From positions 2,480,001 to 2,544,000 of the forward strand of contig NZ_CP013189.1 in assembly GCF_001444425.1 (NCBI RefSeq): a stretch of 64,000 nt of DNA, written 5' to 3'. The notes beneath the pieces were generated by a model. That model saw nothing but the letters and a program-made list of their open reading frames with translations. It was not told the DNA's origin and did not search any database. Below, in pieces: positions 55,364-64,000 of the stretch; positions within the stretch are counted from its first letter, which is position 1, and each line of letters opens with the position of its first letter. The stretch is from Pseudohongiella spirulinae. Its GTDB lineage: Bacteria; Pseudomonadota; Gammaproteobacteria; Pseudomonadales; Pseudohongiellaceae. A program made the translations under genes and the position numbers.

Positions 55364-56557
55364 ATGCGCGATGTTATGAAAAACTTTCTGCAGTTTATCA
55401 GCTGGCCTGCTGTGGCCGGAATTTTGTTTGCCCTGGTGCTGGTTCAATATCAGCAGATGCAACGTCTTTCCAGACAAATCGCCGAGCTGGCGATTGCCGC
55501 ACCGTCGGCTGTAACAGCTGAATTGCAGACCGCCTCCTTTGCTGATGCCATTGATCGGGCATCCCCGTCAGTGGTCAGCATTCACTCGACCATCCGCGAG
55601 CAGATTGAGCTACCACCGGTTGACGAACTGCCCGCTGCCCTGCGGGATCTGCTGGCCAGCATTCCTTCCGAAAGACTCTGGGACAGCCTGGGTTCCGGCG
55701 TGGCCGTAAGCAATGAAGGACACATTCTCACAGCCTTGCACGTTATTGAAGGCGCCGAAGACATAGAAGTGCATTTTGGCGACCAGCAACGTGGTATGGT
55801 GACAGCCAGAGCCCGGCTGGTCGGCTCGGATGCTGACTCTGACCTGGCCCTGTTGCAGGTTGACAGCCCGGTATTGCCGCCGGCCATTCCGGTTGGCTCA
55901 TCTGACGAAGTTCGGGTCGGCGACACGGTTTTGACTATTGGCTATCCGCGCCGCGATCTGATGAACCAGAAATCCGTCTCTCGCGGCATCGTCAGCGCAC
56001 TGGGCATTCCCCGAGATGGCCTGCCCATTGTTGAGTATATACAGACGGATGCTGCCATGAATTATGGCAATTCTGGCGGTGCGCTGATAGACGCGGAAGG
56101 CAGACTGATAGGCATCAACTCATTCATCTACTCTCAGTCAGGCGGTTCGGACGGCATCGGGTTCGCCGTACCCATCAATAAAGCCATGATTGTGGTTGAG
56201 CAGTTGCTGCAGCAGGGCGTGTTTACACCCGGATATCTTGGCGTGATTACCGGCGAACTGCTAAATGAGGAAACCAGCCAGACCTTCTTTGGCAGGCCGG
56301 ATGTCCGCGGGCTGCTGATTGAACAGGTCAATGAAAACAGCCCCGCCGAGCAAGCCGGCATTGTTGCCGGTGATGTCATGACCCGTATCGATGGCACGGG
56401 CATTCAGAGCGTGATTGGTGCTATTGAGCAAATCAACCGCAAGCCACCGGGCGATGAGGTCGTGCTGACTCTTTATCGCAATGGTCAGCTACTGGATATT
56501 ACTGTGACACTGGGTACGGGCACAGCACAGTACCGCACCCAGCTTGACAGCCAGTAG
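55364..56557 (+). CDS. algW: Periplasmic S1C serine protease, DegS/AlgW type
   Basis: About 397 aa from the ATG at 55364; ATG at 55376 or TTG at 55349 are alternatives, none with a clear ribosome site. One N-terminal membrane anchor (WPAVAGILFALVLVQY), a trypsin-like domain with catalytic His in LTALHVIEGA, Asp in DSDLALLQV and Ser in YGNSGGALID, and a single C-terminal PDZ domain (about 300-385). One PDZ and an anchor indicate DegS/AlgW, the protease that cleaves the anti-sigma factor (RseA/MucA) in envelope stress, rather than DegP. Position next to his-murA genes matches AlgW. Confidence 0.9.
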   Translation: MRDVMKNFLQFISWPAVAGILFALVLVQYQQMQRLSRQIAELAIAAPSAVTAELQTASFADAIDRASPSVVSIHSTIREQIELPPVDELPAALRDLLASIPSERLWDSLGSGVAVSNEGHILTALHVIEGAEDIEVHFGDQQRGMVTARARLVGSDADSDLALLQVDSPVLPPAIPVGSSDEVRVGDTVLTIGYPRRDLMNQKSVSRGIVSALGIPRDGLPIVEYIQTDAAMNYGNSGGALIDAEGRLIGINSFIYSQSGGSDGIGFAVPINKAMIVVEQLLQQGVFTPGYLGVITGELLNEETSQTFFGRPDVRGLLIEQVNENSPAEQAGIVAGDVMTRIDGTGIQSVIGAIEQINRKPPGDEVVLTLYRNGQLLDITVTLGTGTAQYRTQLDSQ

Positions 56558-56560
56558 CTA

Positions 56561-57895
56561 TCAGGCCTTACGTCCCGGAATTCGCCAGGCTGCGGACAAG
56601 GCATGTGCCTGCAGCTTTTCGTTGTATGCCAGTTTTTCAGCCACAGGCGCAAGTCTGGCTGCACCCTGTTCTGAACAACGGATAATTGAACTGCGCTTTT
56701 GAAAATCGTAAACACCCAGCGGAGAGAAAAACCGTGCGGTTCCGGAAGTTGGCAACACATGGCAGGGACCAGCACAGTAATCCCCCAATGCTTCCGGCGT
56801 ATATCGCCCCATAAAAATGGCACCGGCATGGCGAATGCCGGGCAGCCACTCATCCGGTTTTTCAACAGACAATTCCAGGTGCTCTGGCGCAATCTGATTG
56901 CATATCGCCAGAGCGTTCTGCTGGTCAGGCGCATAAATCAGCGCGCCACGGTTCTGCATTGACGTGGCGATAATCGCCTGACGTTCCATTTGCGGCATTA
57001 GTCGGGTAATGCTGTCATGCACCGCATCCAGATACTCACGATCTGTACTGATCAGAATGGACTGCGCCTGCTCATCATGTTCAGCCTGTGAAAACAGGTC
57101 CATGGCAATCCAGTCCGGATCGGTTTTTCCGTCACAGACTATTGTCAACTCCGAAGGACCGGCAATCATGTCAATACCAACTTCACCAAAAACCTGTTTC
57201 TTGGCGGCCGTCACGAAGACATTGCCCGGCCCGGTAATCTTGTCGACCCGAGCAATGGTCTGCGTACCAAAGGCCAATGCCGCAATGGCCTGAGCACCGC
57301 CGATCGTGAACAGCCTGTCCACACCGGCTACAGCGGCGGCTGCAAAAATAAGCCGACCAGCACCGCCGGCATCTTCACCATAAGGCGTGGGCACAACGGC
57401 AATAATTTCTTTAACACCGGCAACACGCGCCGGGATGGCATTCATCAATACCGAAGACGGATAGTTCGCCTTACCTCCTGGCACATACAGACCAGCGCGA
57501 TCCAGGGCGATGACATGCTGACCGTACACAGAACCATCGTCTTCCTCATACTGCCAGGAGCTTTGCAACTGACGCTCATGATAACGACGAATACGATCCG
57601 CGGCGTGCCGGAGTGCCTCGGCCAGTTCAGGCTCCAGCGCTGCCAACGCCGCCTCCATCTGACTGCGACTGACCTCCAGCTGCGCCATGTTGTCTACGTT
57701 CAATCGATCAAAGCGCCGGGTGTACTCCAGGACGGCATCATCACCGCGAGTCCGCACCTGATAGATGATATCGGCCACTGTCCGTGCCACATCGGCATCT
57801 TCAATCATGCGACGGTCAAGCAGTTTATTGAGCACTTGCTCAAAATCAGGCTGGGACGCATCCAGCCGGGAAACCGGAAATCGTTGTTCAGACAT
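56561..57895 (-). CDS. hisD: Histidinol dehydrogenase
   Basis: 444 aa. Last two oxidation steps of histidine synthesis. Motifs: [73 protein letters not shown], and [17 protein letters not shown]. Starts sharing one base with the hisG stop (TAATG); 3 bp from convergent algW. Pseudomonads have hisC next to hisD; it is not here. Confidence 0.97.
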   Translation of the reverse strand: MSEQRFPVSRLDASQPDFEQVLNKLLDRRMIEDADVARTVADIIYQVRTRGDDAVLEYTRRFDRLNVDNMAQLEVSRSQMEAALAALEPELAEALRHAADRIRRYHERQLQSSWQYEEDDGSVYGQHVIALDRAGLYVPGGKANYPSSVLMNAIPARVAGVKEIIAVVPTPYGEDAGGAGRLIFAAAAVAGVDRLFTIGGAQAIAALAFGTQTIARVDKITGPGNVFVTAAKKQVFGEVGIDMIAGPSELTIVCDGKTDPDWIAMDLFSQAEHDEQAQSILISTDREYLDAVHDSITRLMPQMERQAIIATSMQNRGALIYAPDQQNALAICNQIAPEHLELSVEKPDEWLPGIRHAGAIFMGRYTPEALGDYCAGPCHVLPTSGTARFFSPLGVYDFQKRSSIIRCSEQGAARLAPVAEKLAYNEKLQAHALSAAWRIPGRKA

Positions 57896-58551
57896 TATGC
57901 TTGCACCCGTTTCGACGCCGCTACTTTCAATTTATCCAGAAGCACACTGACAGAGGCATGTTTCATTTTCATCGACGCCTTGTTAACGATCACCCTGGAG
58001 CTGATATCTGCAATCAGTTCCAGCGGCTCGAGACCATTTGCCTTGAGCGTATTGCCACTGTCGACAATATCAACGATCCAGTCGGCCAGACCCATCGAAG
58101 GCGCCAGTTCAAGTGCACCATTCAGCTTGATAATGTCTGTCTGCAGCCCCTGCTCCGCGAAGTAGCGCCGCGCAATATTGACAAATTTGCTGGCCACACG
58201 CACTCGCCCCTGGGGTGCTGGCGCACCAACCGGCGCGGCAGTCATCAAACGACAGCGGGAGATACCAAGATCCAGCGGCTCATAAAAAGCCCCTTCACCA
58301 TACTCCATGAGCAGATCCTTGCCCACCACACCAAGGTCGGCACTGCCAAATTCAACATAGGTTGGCACGTCGGAGCCTCGCACTATCATGATCCGCACAG
58401 CGGGCAGATTAGTGTCAAAAATCAACTTGCGGCTTTTACCCGGATCTTCCAGCAGATGAATACCCGCATCTGACAACAGAGGCATGGTTTCCTCGAGAAT
58501 ACGGCCCTTGGTCAGCGCAATAACCAGGGGCTGATTGTCACTCGATGTCAT
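57895..58551 (-). CDS. hisG: ATP phosphoribosyltransferase, short form
   Basis: 218 aa from the ATG at 58551 with AAGGA 9 bp upstream. First enzyme of histidine synthesis. [49 protein letters not shown] and [12 protein letters not shown] (PRPP loop) are present. The C-terminal regulatory ACT-like domain of the long form is absent, so a HisZ partner, encoded elsewhere, is expected for regulation. Confidence 0.96.
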   Translation of the reverse strand: MTSSDNQPLVIALTKGRILEETMPLLSDAGIHLLEDPGKSRKLIFDTNLPAVRIMIVRGSDVPTYVEFGSADLGVVGKDLLMEYGEGAFYEPLDLGISRCRLMTAAPVGAPAPQGRVRVASKFVNIARRYFAEQGLQTDIIKLNGALELAPSMGLADWIVDIVDSGNTLKANGLEPLELIADISSRVIVNKASMKMKHASVSVLLDKLKVAASKRVQA

Positions 58552-58561
58552 ATTTAAGTCC

Positions 58562-60102
<1,541 letters not shown>

Positions 60103-60130
60103 TACTTAACCTCTGAGCGCAAGTTACTGC

Positions 60131-60736
60131 TCACTGCCATGCTTCAATCACAGCATCAATGTCGTTGTCGTGACGCGCCATCAGCGCAGCAAACTGGGTA
60201 TGGTACTGGCGACGCAGGTTTATACCACCAACAAACAGATTACGAAGCTTCCATTCACCCTCAGCGTTTTTGAACAGCGCGTACTGCAGCTCAATCCGGG
60301 CGCCTTCGGAATTGATCTGCATGCGCACGTTCGTGGGCGCATCAGGGTCTTCCGGCGCTTCACGAGGCGGCAGGTAAACCAGCTCCTGGCCACCATATTC
60401 AACCAGTGCCGAACCATAGAAACGTGTCAGAGTGCTGCGTAATTTCTCACCAAATGCCAGCAGCTGCTCGTCGCTGGCATCCCGTGAGAATCGCGCCATT
60501 ACACCTACCGCCACCTCGCGAAAATCAACAAACTTGCCAACTTCCTCTTCAATACCGGCATAGTAGCGATCTTTATCGCTGTCAAAATAAGGCCGCAGCT
60601 CTTCAACCCGCTTAAGCAATTGACTGACTGACTGCTCGGCCGCTTCGACGGCACTGGGCGTCTCAGACTGTGCAGTTGCCAGAAGCGCAGCAAACAGGGC
60701 TGATATGAATAGAGTACTATTGAGTAACAACTTCAT
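60131..60736 (-). CDS. mlaC: Periplasmic phospholipid-binding protein MlaC (Ttg2D)
   Basis: 201 aa. Signal peptide (LLLNSTLFISALFAALLATA) and the MlaC fold; VDFREVAVGVMARFSRDAS, SALVEYGGQELVYLP and the terminal LFVGGINLRRQYHTQF are diagnostic. MlaC ferries phospholipids between the outer-membrane MlaA complex and the inner-membrane MlaFEDB transporter. Here no mlaF, E, D or B gene is adjacent: upstream lies a divergent exchanger gene. 28 bp before ibaG. Confidence 0.95.
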   Translation of the reverse strand: MKLLLNSTLFISALFAALLATAQSETPSAVEAAEQSVSQLLKRVEELRPYFDSDKDRYYAGIEEEVGKFVDFREVAVGVMARFSRDASDEQLLAFGEKLRSTLTRFYGSALVEYGGQELVYLPPREAPEDPDAPTNVRMQINSEGARIELQYALFKNAEGEWKLRNLFVGGINLRRQYHTQFAALMARHDNDIDAVIEAWQ

Positions 60737-60876
60737 TTAGAATTCCTCCACAGTGGTTGCGCAGTGTACCTCAAATAGAGCAGCCAATAAATTACTACTT
60801 GCAAAGCCCCGAAATCATCCGTCTAATGGACGCCCGTTGTCATGATCGATTCGCCACAGCCTGTTATCACTAATTT

Positions 60877-61839
60877 ATGCTCGTAAATGTTGTCATTATC
60901 TGCCTGGGATTTGCCGGTCTGATATGGGGTGCCGACAAGTTTGTTTTCGGCGCCTCTGCATTCGCCCGCAATGTCGGCATCCCACCATTGGTCATTGGAC
61001 TGACAATCGTGGCATTCGGCACGTCAGCTCCCGAAATCTTCTCTTCAGCTGCCTCGGCATTGGCCGGCGAACCAGAACTTGCCATCGGCAATGCCGTTGG
61101 TTCGAACATCTTTAACCTGGGCATCGCACTGGGTGTCGCTCTGGTGATAAAACCCATCACACCGCCCAGATCACTGGCACGCAAAGAACTGCCGGCATTA
61201 ATGCTGGTAAGCGTGCTTTGCGGGCTGCTGATGATGAACCTGTATATAGGCGTCTGGGATGCACTGGCACTGATTGCTGTCGTGTCGTTTTTTATCATTT
61301 ACCTGTTCAGCCGAAAACGCTCACAACCGGCAGACGCCGAGTGTGATGATGACGATGAGATCCCGGACGATGTCAGCACCGGCAAAGCCCTGACCTGGTT
61401 GATTCTGGGGCTTGCATTGCTGATTGTCAGCGCTGAATACCTGGTAGAAGCCTCTATCAGCGTTGCCGGGCTGCTCGGGGTCTCATCCGGCATTATCGGT
61501 TTGACCCTGGTGGCTCTGGGCACCAGCCTGCCGGAACTTGCCGCTACTGTAACCTGTGCACTCCGGGGCCATCATGAATTGGCCGTGGGCAATATCATCG
61601 GCTCTAACGTCTTGAATATCCTGGTGGTACTGCCATTCCCCGGACTGCTGGCAGCAAGTTATTTTGACAGCAATCTCTTCTACCGGGACTACGTGGCCAT
61701 GATGGTAATGACAATCCTGCTGTTAGCCATCAGCTACCCTGCCATTCGCGCCAGACGCCAATTGGGCCGCAGCAGTGGTATCGCATTCATAATGCTTTAC
61801 CTGGCCTGGTTCGGCATAATGTATTACCAGATTCACTGA
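60877..61839 (+). CDS. Calcium/sodium antiporter (YrbG, CaCA family)
   Basis: 320 aa, about ten membrane helices in two inverted halves. Ion-binding alpha repeats: VAFGTSAPEIFSSAASAL plus GNAVGSNIFNLG in the first half, and LVALGTSLPELAATVTCAL plus GNIIGSNVLNIL in the second. A charged Asp/Glu loop (ADAECDDDDEIPDD) links the halves. Divergent from mlaC and 15 bp before kdsD, as in many gammaproteobacteria (yrbG-kdsD-kdsC-lptC). Confidence 0.95.
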   Translation: MLVNVVIICLGFAGLIWGADKFVFGASAFARNVGIPPLVIGLTIVAFGTSAPEIFSSAASALAGEPELAIGNAVGSNIFNLGIALGVALVIKPITPPRSLARKELPALMLVSVLCGLLMMNLYIGVWDALALIAVVSFFIIYLFSRKRSQPADAECDDDDEIPDDVSTGKALTWLILGLALLIVSAEYLVEASISVAGLLGVSSGIIGLTLVALGTSLPELAATVTCALRGHHELAVGNIIGSNVLNILVVLPFPGLLAASYFDSNLFYRDYVAMMVMTILLLAISYPAIRARRQLGRSSGIAFIMLYLAWFGIMYYQIH

Positions 61840-61854
61840 TCTGAGGACCGGTCC

Positions 61855-62829
61855 ATGACTGATTCACGGGCGCTGATCAACAGCGCGCTGCGCACTATCC
61901 GAATTGAACACGACGCTATCGGAGCGCTGCCGGAACGCATTGATGAGAACTTTGTACAGGCCTGCCAGGTGATGCTGGCCTGTCAGGGCCGTATTGTGGT
62001 CACCGGCATGGGCAAGTCCGGACATATCGCCCGCAAAATTGCTGCCACGTTATCCAGCACCGGCAGCCCGGCCATGTTTGTTCATCCTGCGGAAGCCAGT
62101 CATGGAGATCTAGGCATGATCACCGGCAAGGATGTTGTGCTGGCGCTATCCTATTCCGGCACAACGGAGGAGCTGATCAACATACTGCCACTGATAACCC
62201 GCAAAGGGGCGACATTTATCAGTATGACGGGCAACAAACAGTCGACCCTGGCACAGACGGCGGACATCAACCTCGATGCCAGTGTCACTGAAGAAGCCTG
62301 CCCTCTGGGCCAGGCCCCAACAGCCAGCACCACAGTGGCGCTGGTGCTGGGAGACGCGTTGGCCATGGCTCTACTGGAAGCCAAAGGCTTCACTCAGGAA
62401 GATTTTGCCTTCTCACACCCCGGCGGCCGCCTGGGCAGACGCTTACTTCTAAAAGTAAAAGACATCATGAAGGGCGGCGATCTGATCCCGCGTACTTCAA
62501 CCAGCACCTTGCTTAAAGACGCCCTGTTCGAAATCAGCAGCAAGGGTCTCGGCATGACAACTGTTGTAAACGAACGCGGCCAGCTATGCGGCGTTTTCAC
62601 CGATGGCGACCTGCGTCGCGCACTGGATGCCGGCAAAGACATTCGCACAACACAACTGGCGGATGTCATGTCGCCCAACTTCAAGTCCGTGAACCAGGAC
62701 GCCATGGCAGTCGAAGCGGCTCGCTTGATGGAAGATTATCGTATTTACACACTGGTCGTACTTGATCAGCAACAGCAGCTGGCGGGCATCATCCGCATGC
62801 ATGACCTGCTGCAAGCCAACGTAGTTTAA
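61855..62829 (+). CDS. kdsD: D-arabinose-5-phosphate isomerase
   Basis: 324 aa. First step in making Kdo for the LPS inner core. N-terminal SIS domain (VVTGMGKSGHIARKIAATL, EASHGDLGMI, LSYSGTTEEL) and C-terminal pair of CBS domains (about 205-324). Start 15 bp after the antiporter; GAGGACCGG lies upstream. Confidence 0.97.
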   Translation: MTDSRALINSALRTIRIEHDAIGALPERIDENFVQACQVMLACQGRIVVTGMGKSGHIARKIAATLSSTGSPAMFVHPAEASHGDLGMITGKDVVLALSYSGTTEELINILPLITRKGATFISMTGNKQSTLAQTADINLDASVTEEACPLGQAPTASTTVALVLGDALAMALLEAKGFTQEDFAFSHPGGRLGRRLLLKVKDIMKGGDLIPRTSTSTLLKDALFEISSKGLGMTTVVNERGQLCGVFTDGDLRRALDAGKDIRTTQLADVMSPNFKSVNQDAMAVEAARLMEDYRIYTLVVLDQQQQLAGIIRMHDLLQANVV

Positions 62830-62838
62830 GGATCCGGC

Positions 62839-63381
62839 ATGCAATATACAGGCGATAAGCAGACGCTCGACCAACGTGCCAAAAATATCAGGTTGCTGGT
62901 GCTGGATGTTGATGGCGTGCTCACCGACGGTCAACTGTACTTCAGCGAACAGGGCGAAAGCCTGAAGGCGTTTAACACCCTGGACGGACACGGTATCAAA
63001 CTGCTGCAGGCTAATGGCATACAGGTCGCCATAATCTCCGGACGCCGCTCTGCAGCTCTGGAACGGCGTGCCACTGCACTTGGAATCACATTGCTTTGGC
63101 AGGGACGGGAAGACAAGCTGAATGCTCTGCAGGAGCTGCTGCAAAACGCGCCGTATGCACCGCATGAAATTGCCTGTGTAGGGGATGACCTGCCGGACCT
63201 GCCGATAATGCTGGCCAGCGCCCTGGCAATCACAGTACCCAATGCCCATGCCAGTCTGCGGCAATATGCGTCACTTTGTACAGAGCGCCCGGGCGGGCAG
63301 GGAGCGGTGCGCGAAGTAGCCGACTATCTGTTACAGTCACAGGGAAAATACCAGGACATTCTGGACAGCTACACGTCGTGA
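62839..63381 (+). CDS. kdsC: 3-deoxy-D-manno-octulosonate-8-phosphate phosphatase
   Basis: 180 aa HAD phosphatase making free Kdo. Motif I DVDGVLTDG (Asp nucleophile), IISGRRSAALERRA (motif II) and CVGDDLPDLPIM (motif IV). Next to kdsD, 9 bp apart. Confidence 0.97.
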   Translation: MQYTGDKQTLDQRAKNIRLLVLDVDGVLTDGQLYFSEQGESLKAFNTLDGHGIKLLQANGIQVAIISGRRSAALERRATALGITLLWQGREDKLNALQELLQNAPYAPHEIACVGDDLPDLPIMLASALAITVPNAHASLRQYASLCTERPGGQGAVREVADYLLQSQGKYQDILDSYTS

Positions 63382-63388
63382 GCACCCT

Positions 63389-64000
63389 ATGAATCTGAAA
63401 GACCTGGCAGGCCGCAAACTAAGCACCATCCGCCTGAGGAACTGGCTGCTGGCACTCGCTCCGGCGGTGATTATCGCCTGGGTAATCACCGGTCGACTTG
63501 GAGTTTCAACAACCGACGAACCCGACACGCCAATGGAAATCGCCGGACAAACACCTTACGAAGCCTTTGGCCGCGGCATCCGGAGCCATATTTTCGACGC
63601 CAGTGGTGAACTGACTTACGAGATCAGTGCCGAGTCTCAGCGCATGTATCCCGATCAAGTTTCTGAATTGGATATACCCATCATCAGAATGTATGAAGCC
63701 AATCAGGAGCGCTGGAATATCTCAGCATTATCAGGCAGAATTCGTGCCACTTCCGGGGGCAGCATACAGCAGCTGGAACTTGAACAGGGTGTGCAGATCC
63801 GCCATGAACTGAATGGCACGGACAGCGTTCGCCTGACAACTGACTGGATTGTTGTAGACGCCGACACTCAGCGCCTTCACACAGATGCCGTGGTCAATGT
63901 TTCTGGCAGCAGTATTACACAACAGGCGGTTGGCATGCGTGCTGACCTGTCATCAGATTCACTGGAATTTTTATCAAATGTTAATGGCCGCTTCTCTAAC
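63389..64000 (+). CDS. lptC: LPS export protein LptC (3' end beyond the window)
   Basis: 204 codons open to the window edge from the ATG at 63389, 7 bp after kdsC. One N-terminal membrane helix (NWLLALAPAVIIAWVITGRL) is followed by a beta-jellyroll region (IFDASGELTYEISAESQRMY, NISALSGRIRATSGG). Anchored in the inner membrane, LptC passes LPS from LptB2FG to LptA. E. coli LptC is 191 aa, so this one is at least somewhat longer. lptA and lptB are expected next. Confidence 0.9.
   Translation, partial: MNLKDLAGRKLSTIRLRNWLLALAPAVIIAWVITGRLGVSTTDEPDTPMEIAGQTPYEAFGRGIRSHIFDASGELTYEISAESQRMYPDQVSELDIPIIRMYEANQERWNISALSGRIRATSGGSIQQLELEQGVQIRHELNGTDSVRLTTDWIVVDADTQRLHTDAVVNVSGSSITQQAVGMRADLSSDSLEFLSNVNGRFSN

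Overview
The window is chromosomal DNA from a gammaproteobacterium: moderate G+C, tightly packed, no phage, plasmid, IS element, CRISPR array, tRNA or rRNA gene seen. From memory, the gene order follows the long conserved stretch of Pseudomonas-type genomes that runs from argJ-secA through the division/cell-wall (dcw) cluster, rnpB, rsmI-lpoA-yraN-diaA-dolP, sspBA, the cytochrome bc1 genes, rpsI-rplM, zapE, cysDN, algW, hisDG and murA to kdsD-kdsC-lptC. It is therefore mainly a housekeeping region. A marine gammaproteobacterium is plausible, but the genus cannot be fixed from this sequence alone.

Layout. 1-0.5 kb: the tail of a HpcH/HpaI-type aldolase gene, then a striking 283-bp nested inverted repeat. 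0.5-6.5 kb, minus strand: aceF, aceE, ampE, ampD. 6.5-14.2 kb: nadC, a small periplasmic cytochrome c gene, the type IV pilus genes pilA and (divergent) pilB-pilC-pilD, then coaE, yacG and a Nudix/ThiE-like fusion. 14.2-37.2 kb, minus strand: argJ, secA, an M23 peptidase gene, lpxC and a complete dcw cluster (mraZ rsmH ftsL ftsI murE murF mraY murD ftsW murG murC ddlB ftsQ ftsA ftsZ), with many 1-11 bp gene overlaps and a MraZ operator at the head. 37.4-37.8 kb: RNase P RNA (rnpB), transcribed toward mraZ.

37.9-44.8 kb: ydbH-ynbE-ydbL, an envelope lipid-transport set, then rsmI on the opposite strand and lpoA-yraN-diaA-dolP. 44.8-49.7 kb, minus strand: sspA-sspB, the bc1 complex and rplM-rpsI. 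Cytochrome b and cytochrome c1 are one continuous 672-codon reading frame, and the Rieske protein has an unusual first cluster box. 49.8-64 kb: zapE, zapG, cysD and fused cysNC, a Nif3-like gene, a DegS/AlgW protease gene, hisD-hisG, murA, ibaG, a lone mlaC, a Ca2+/Na+ exchanger gene, kdsD, kdsC and the start of lptC.

Together the genes make peptidoglycan precursors and divide the cell (mur, ddl, fts), build and maintain the outer membrane (lpxC, kdsD, kdsC, lptC, ydbH, mlaC, lpoA, dolP), recycle wall fragments (ampD), export proteins (secA), assemble pili and run aerobic respiration (aceEF, bc1). No wholly new multi-gene system is evident. The items most worth a second look are the b-c1 fusion with its variant Rieske motif, the nested palindrome at 248-530, the 10-bp-phased GTG array over the mraZ promoter, the symmetric pilA/pilB promoter repeat, and mlaC without its usual transporter genes.
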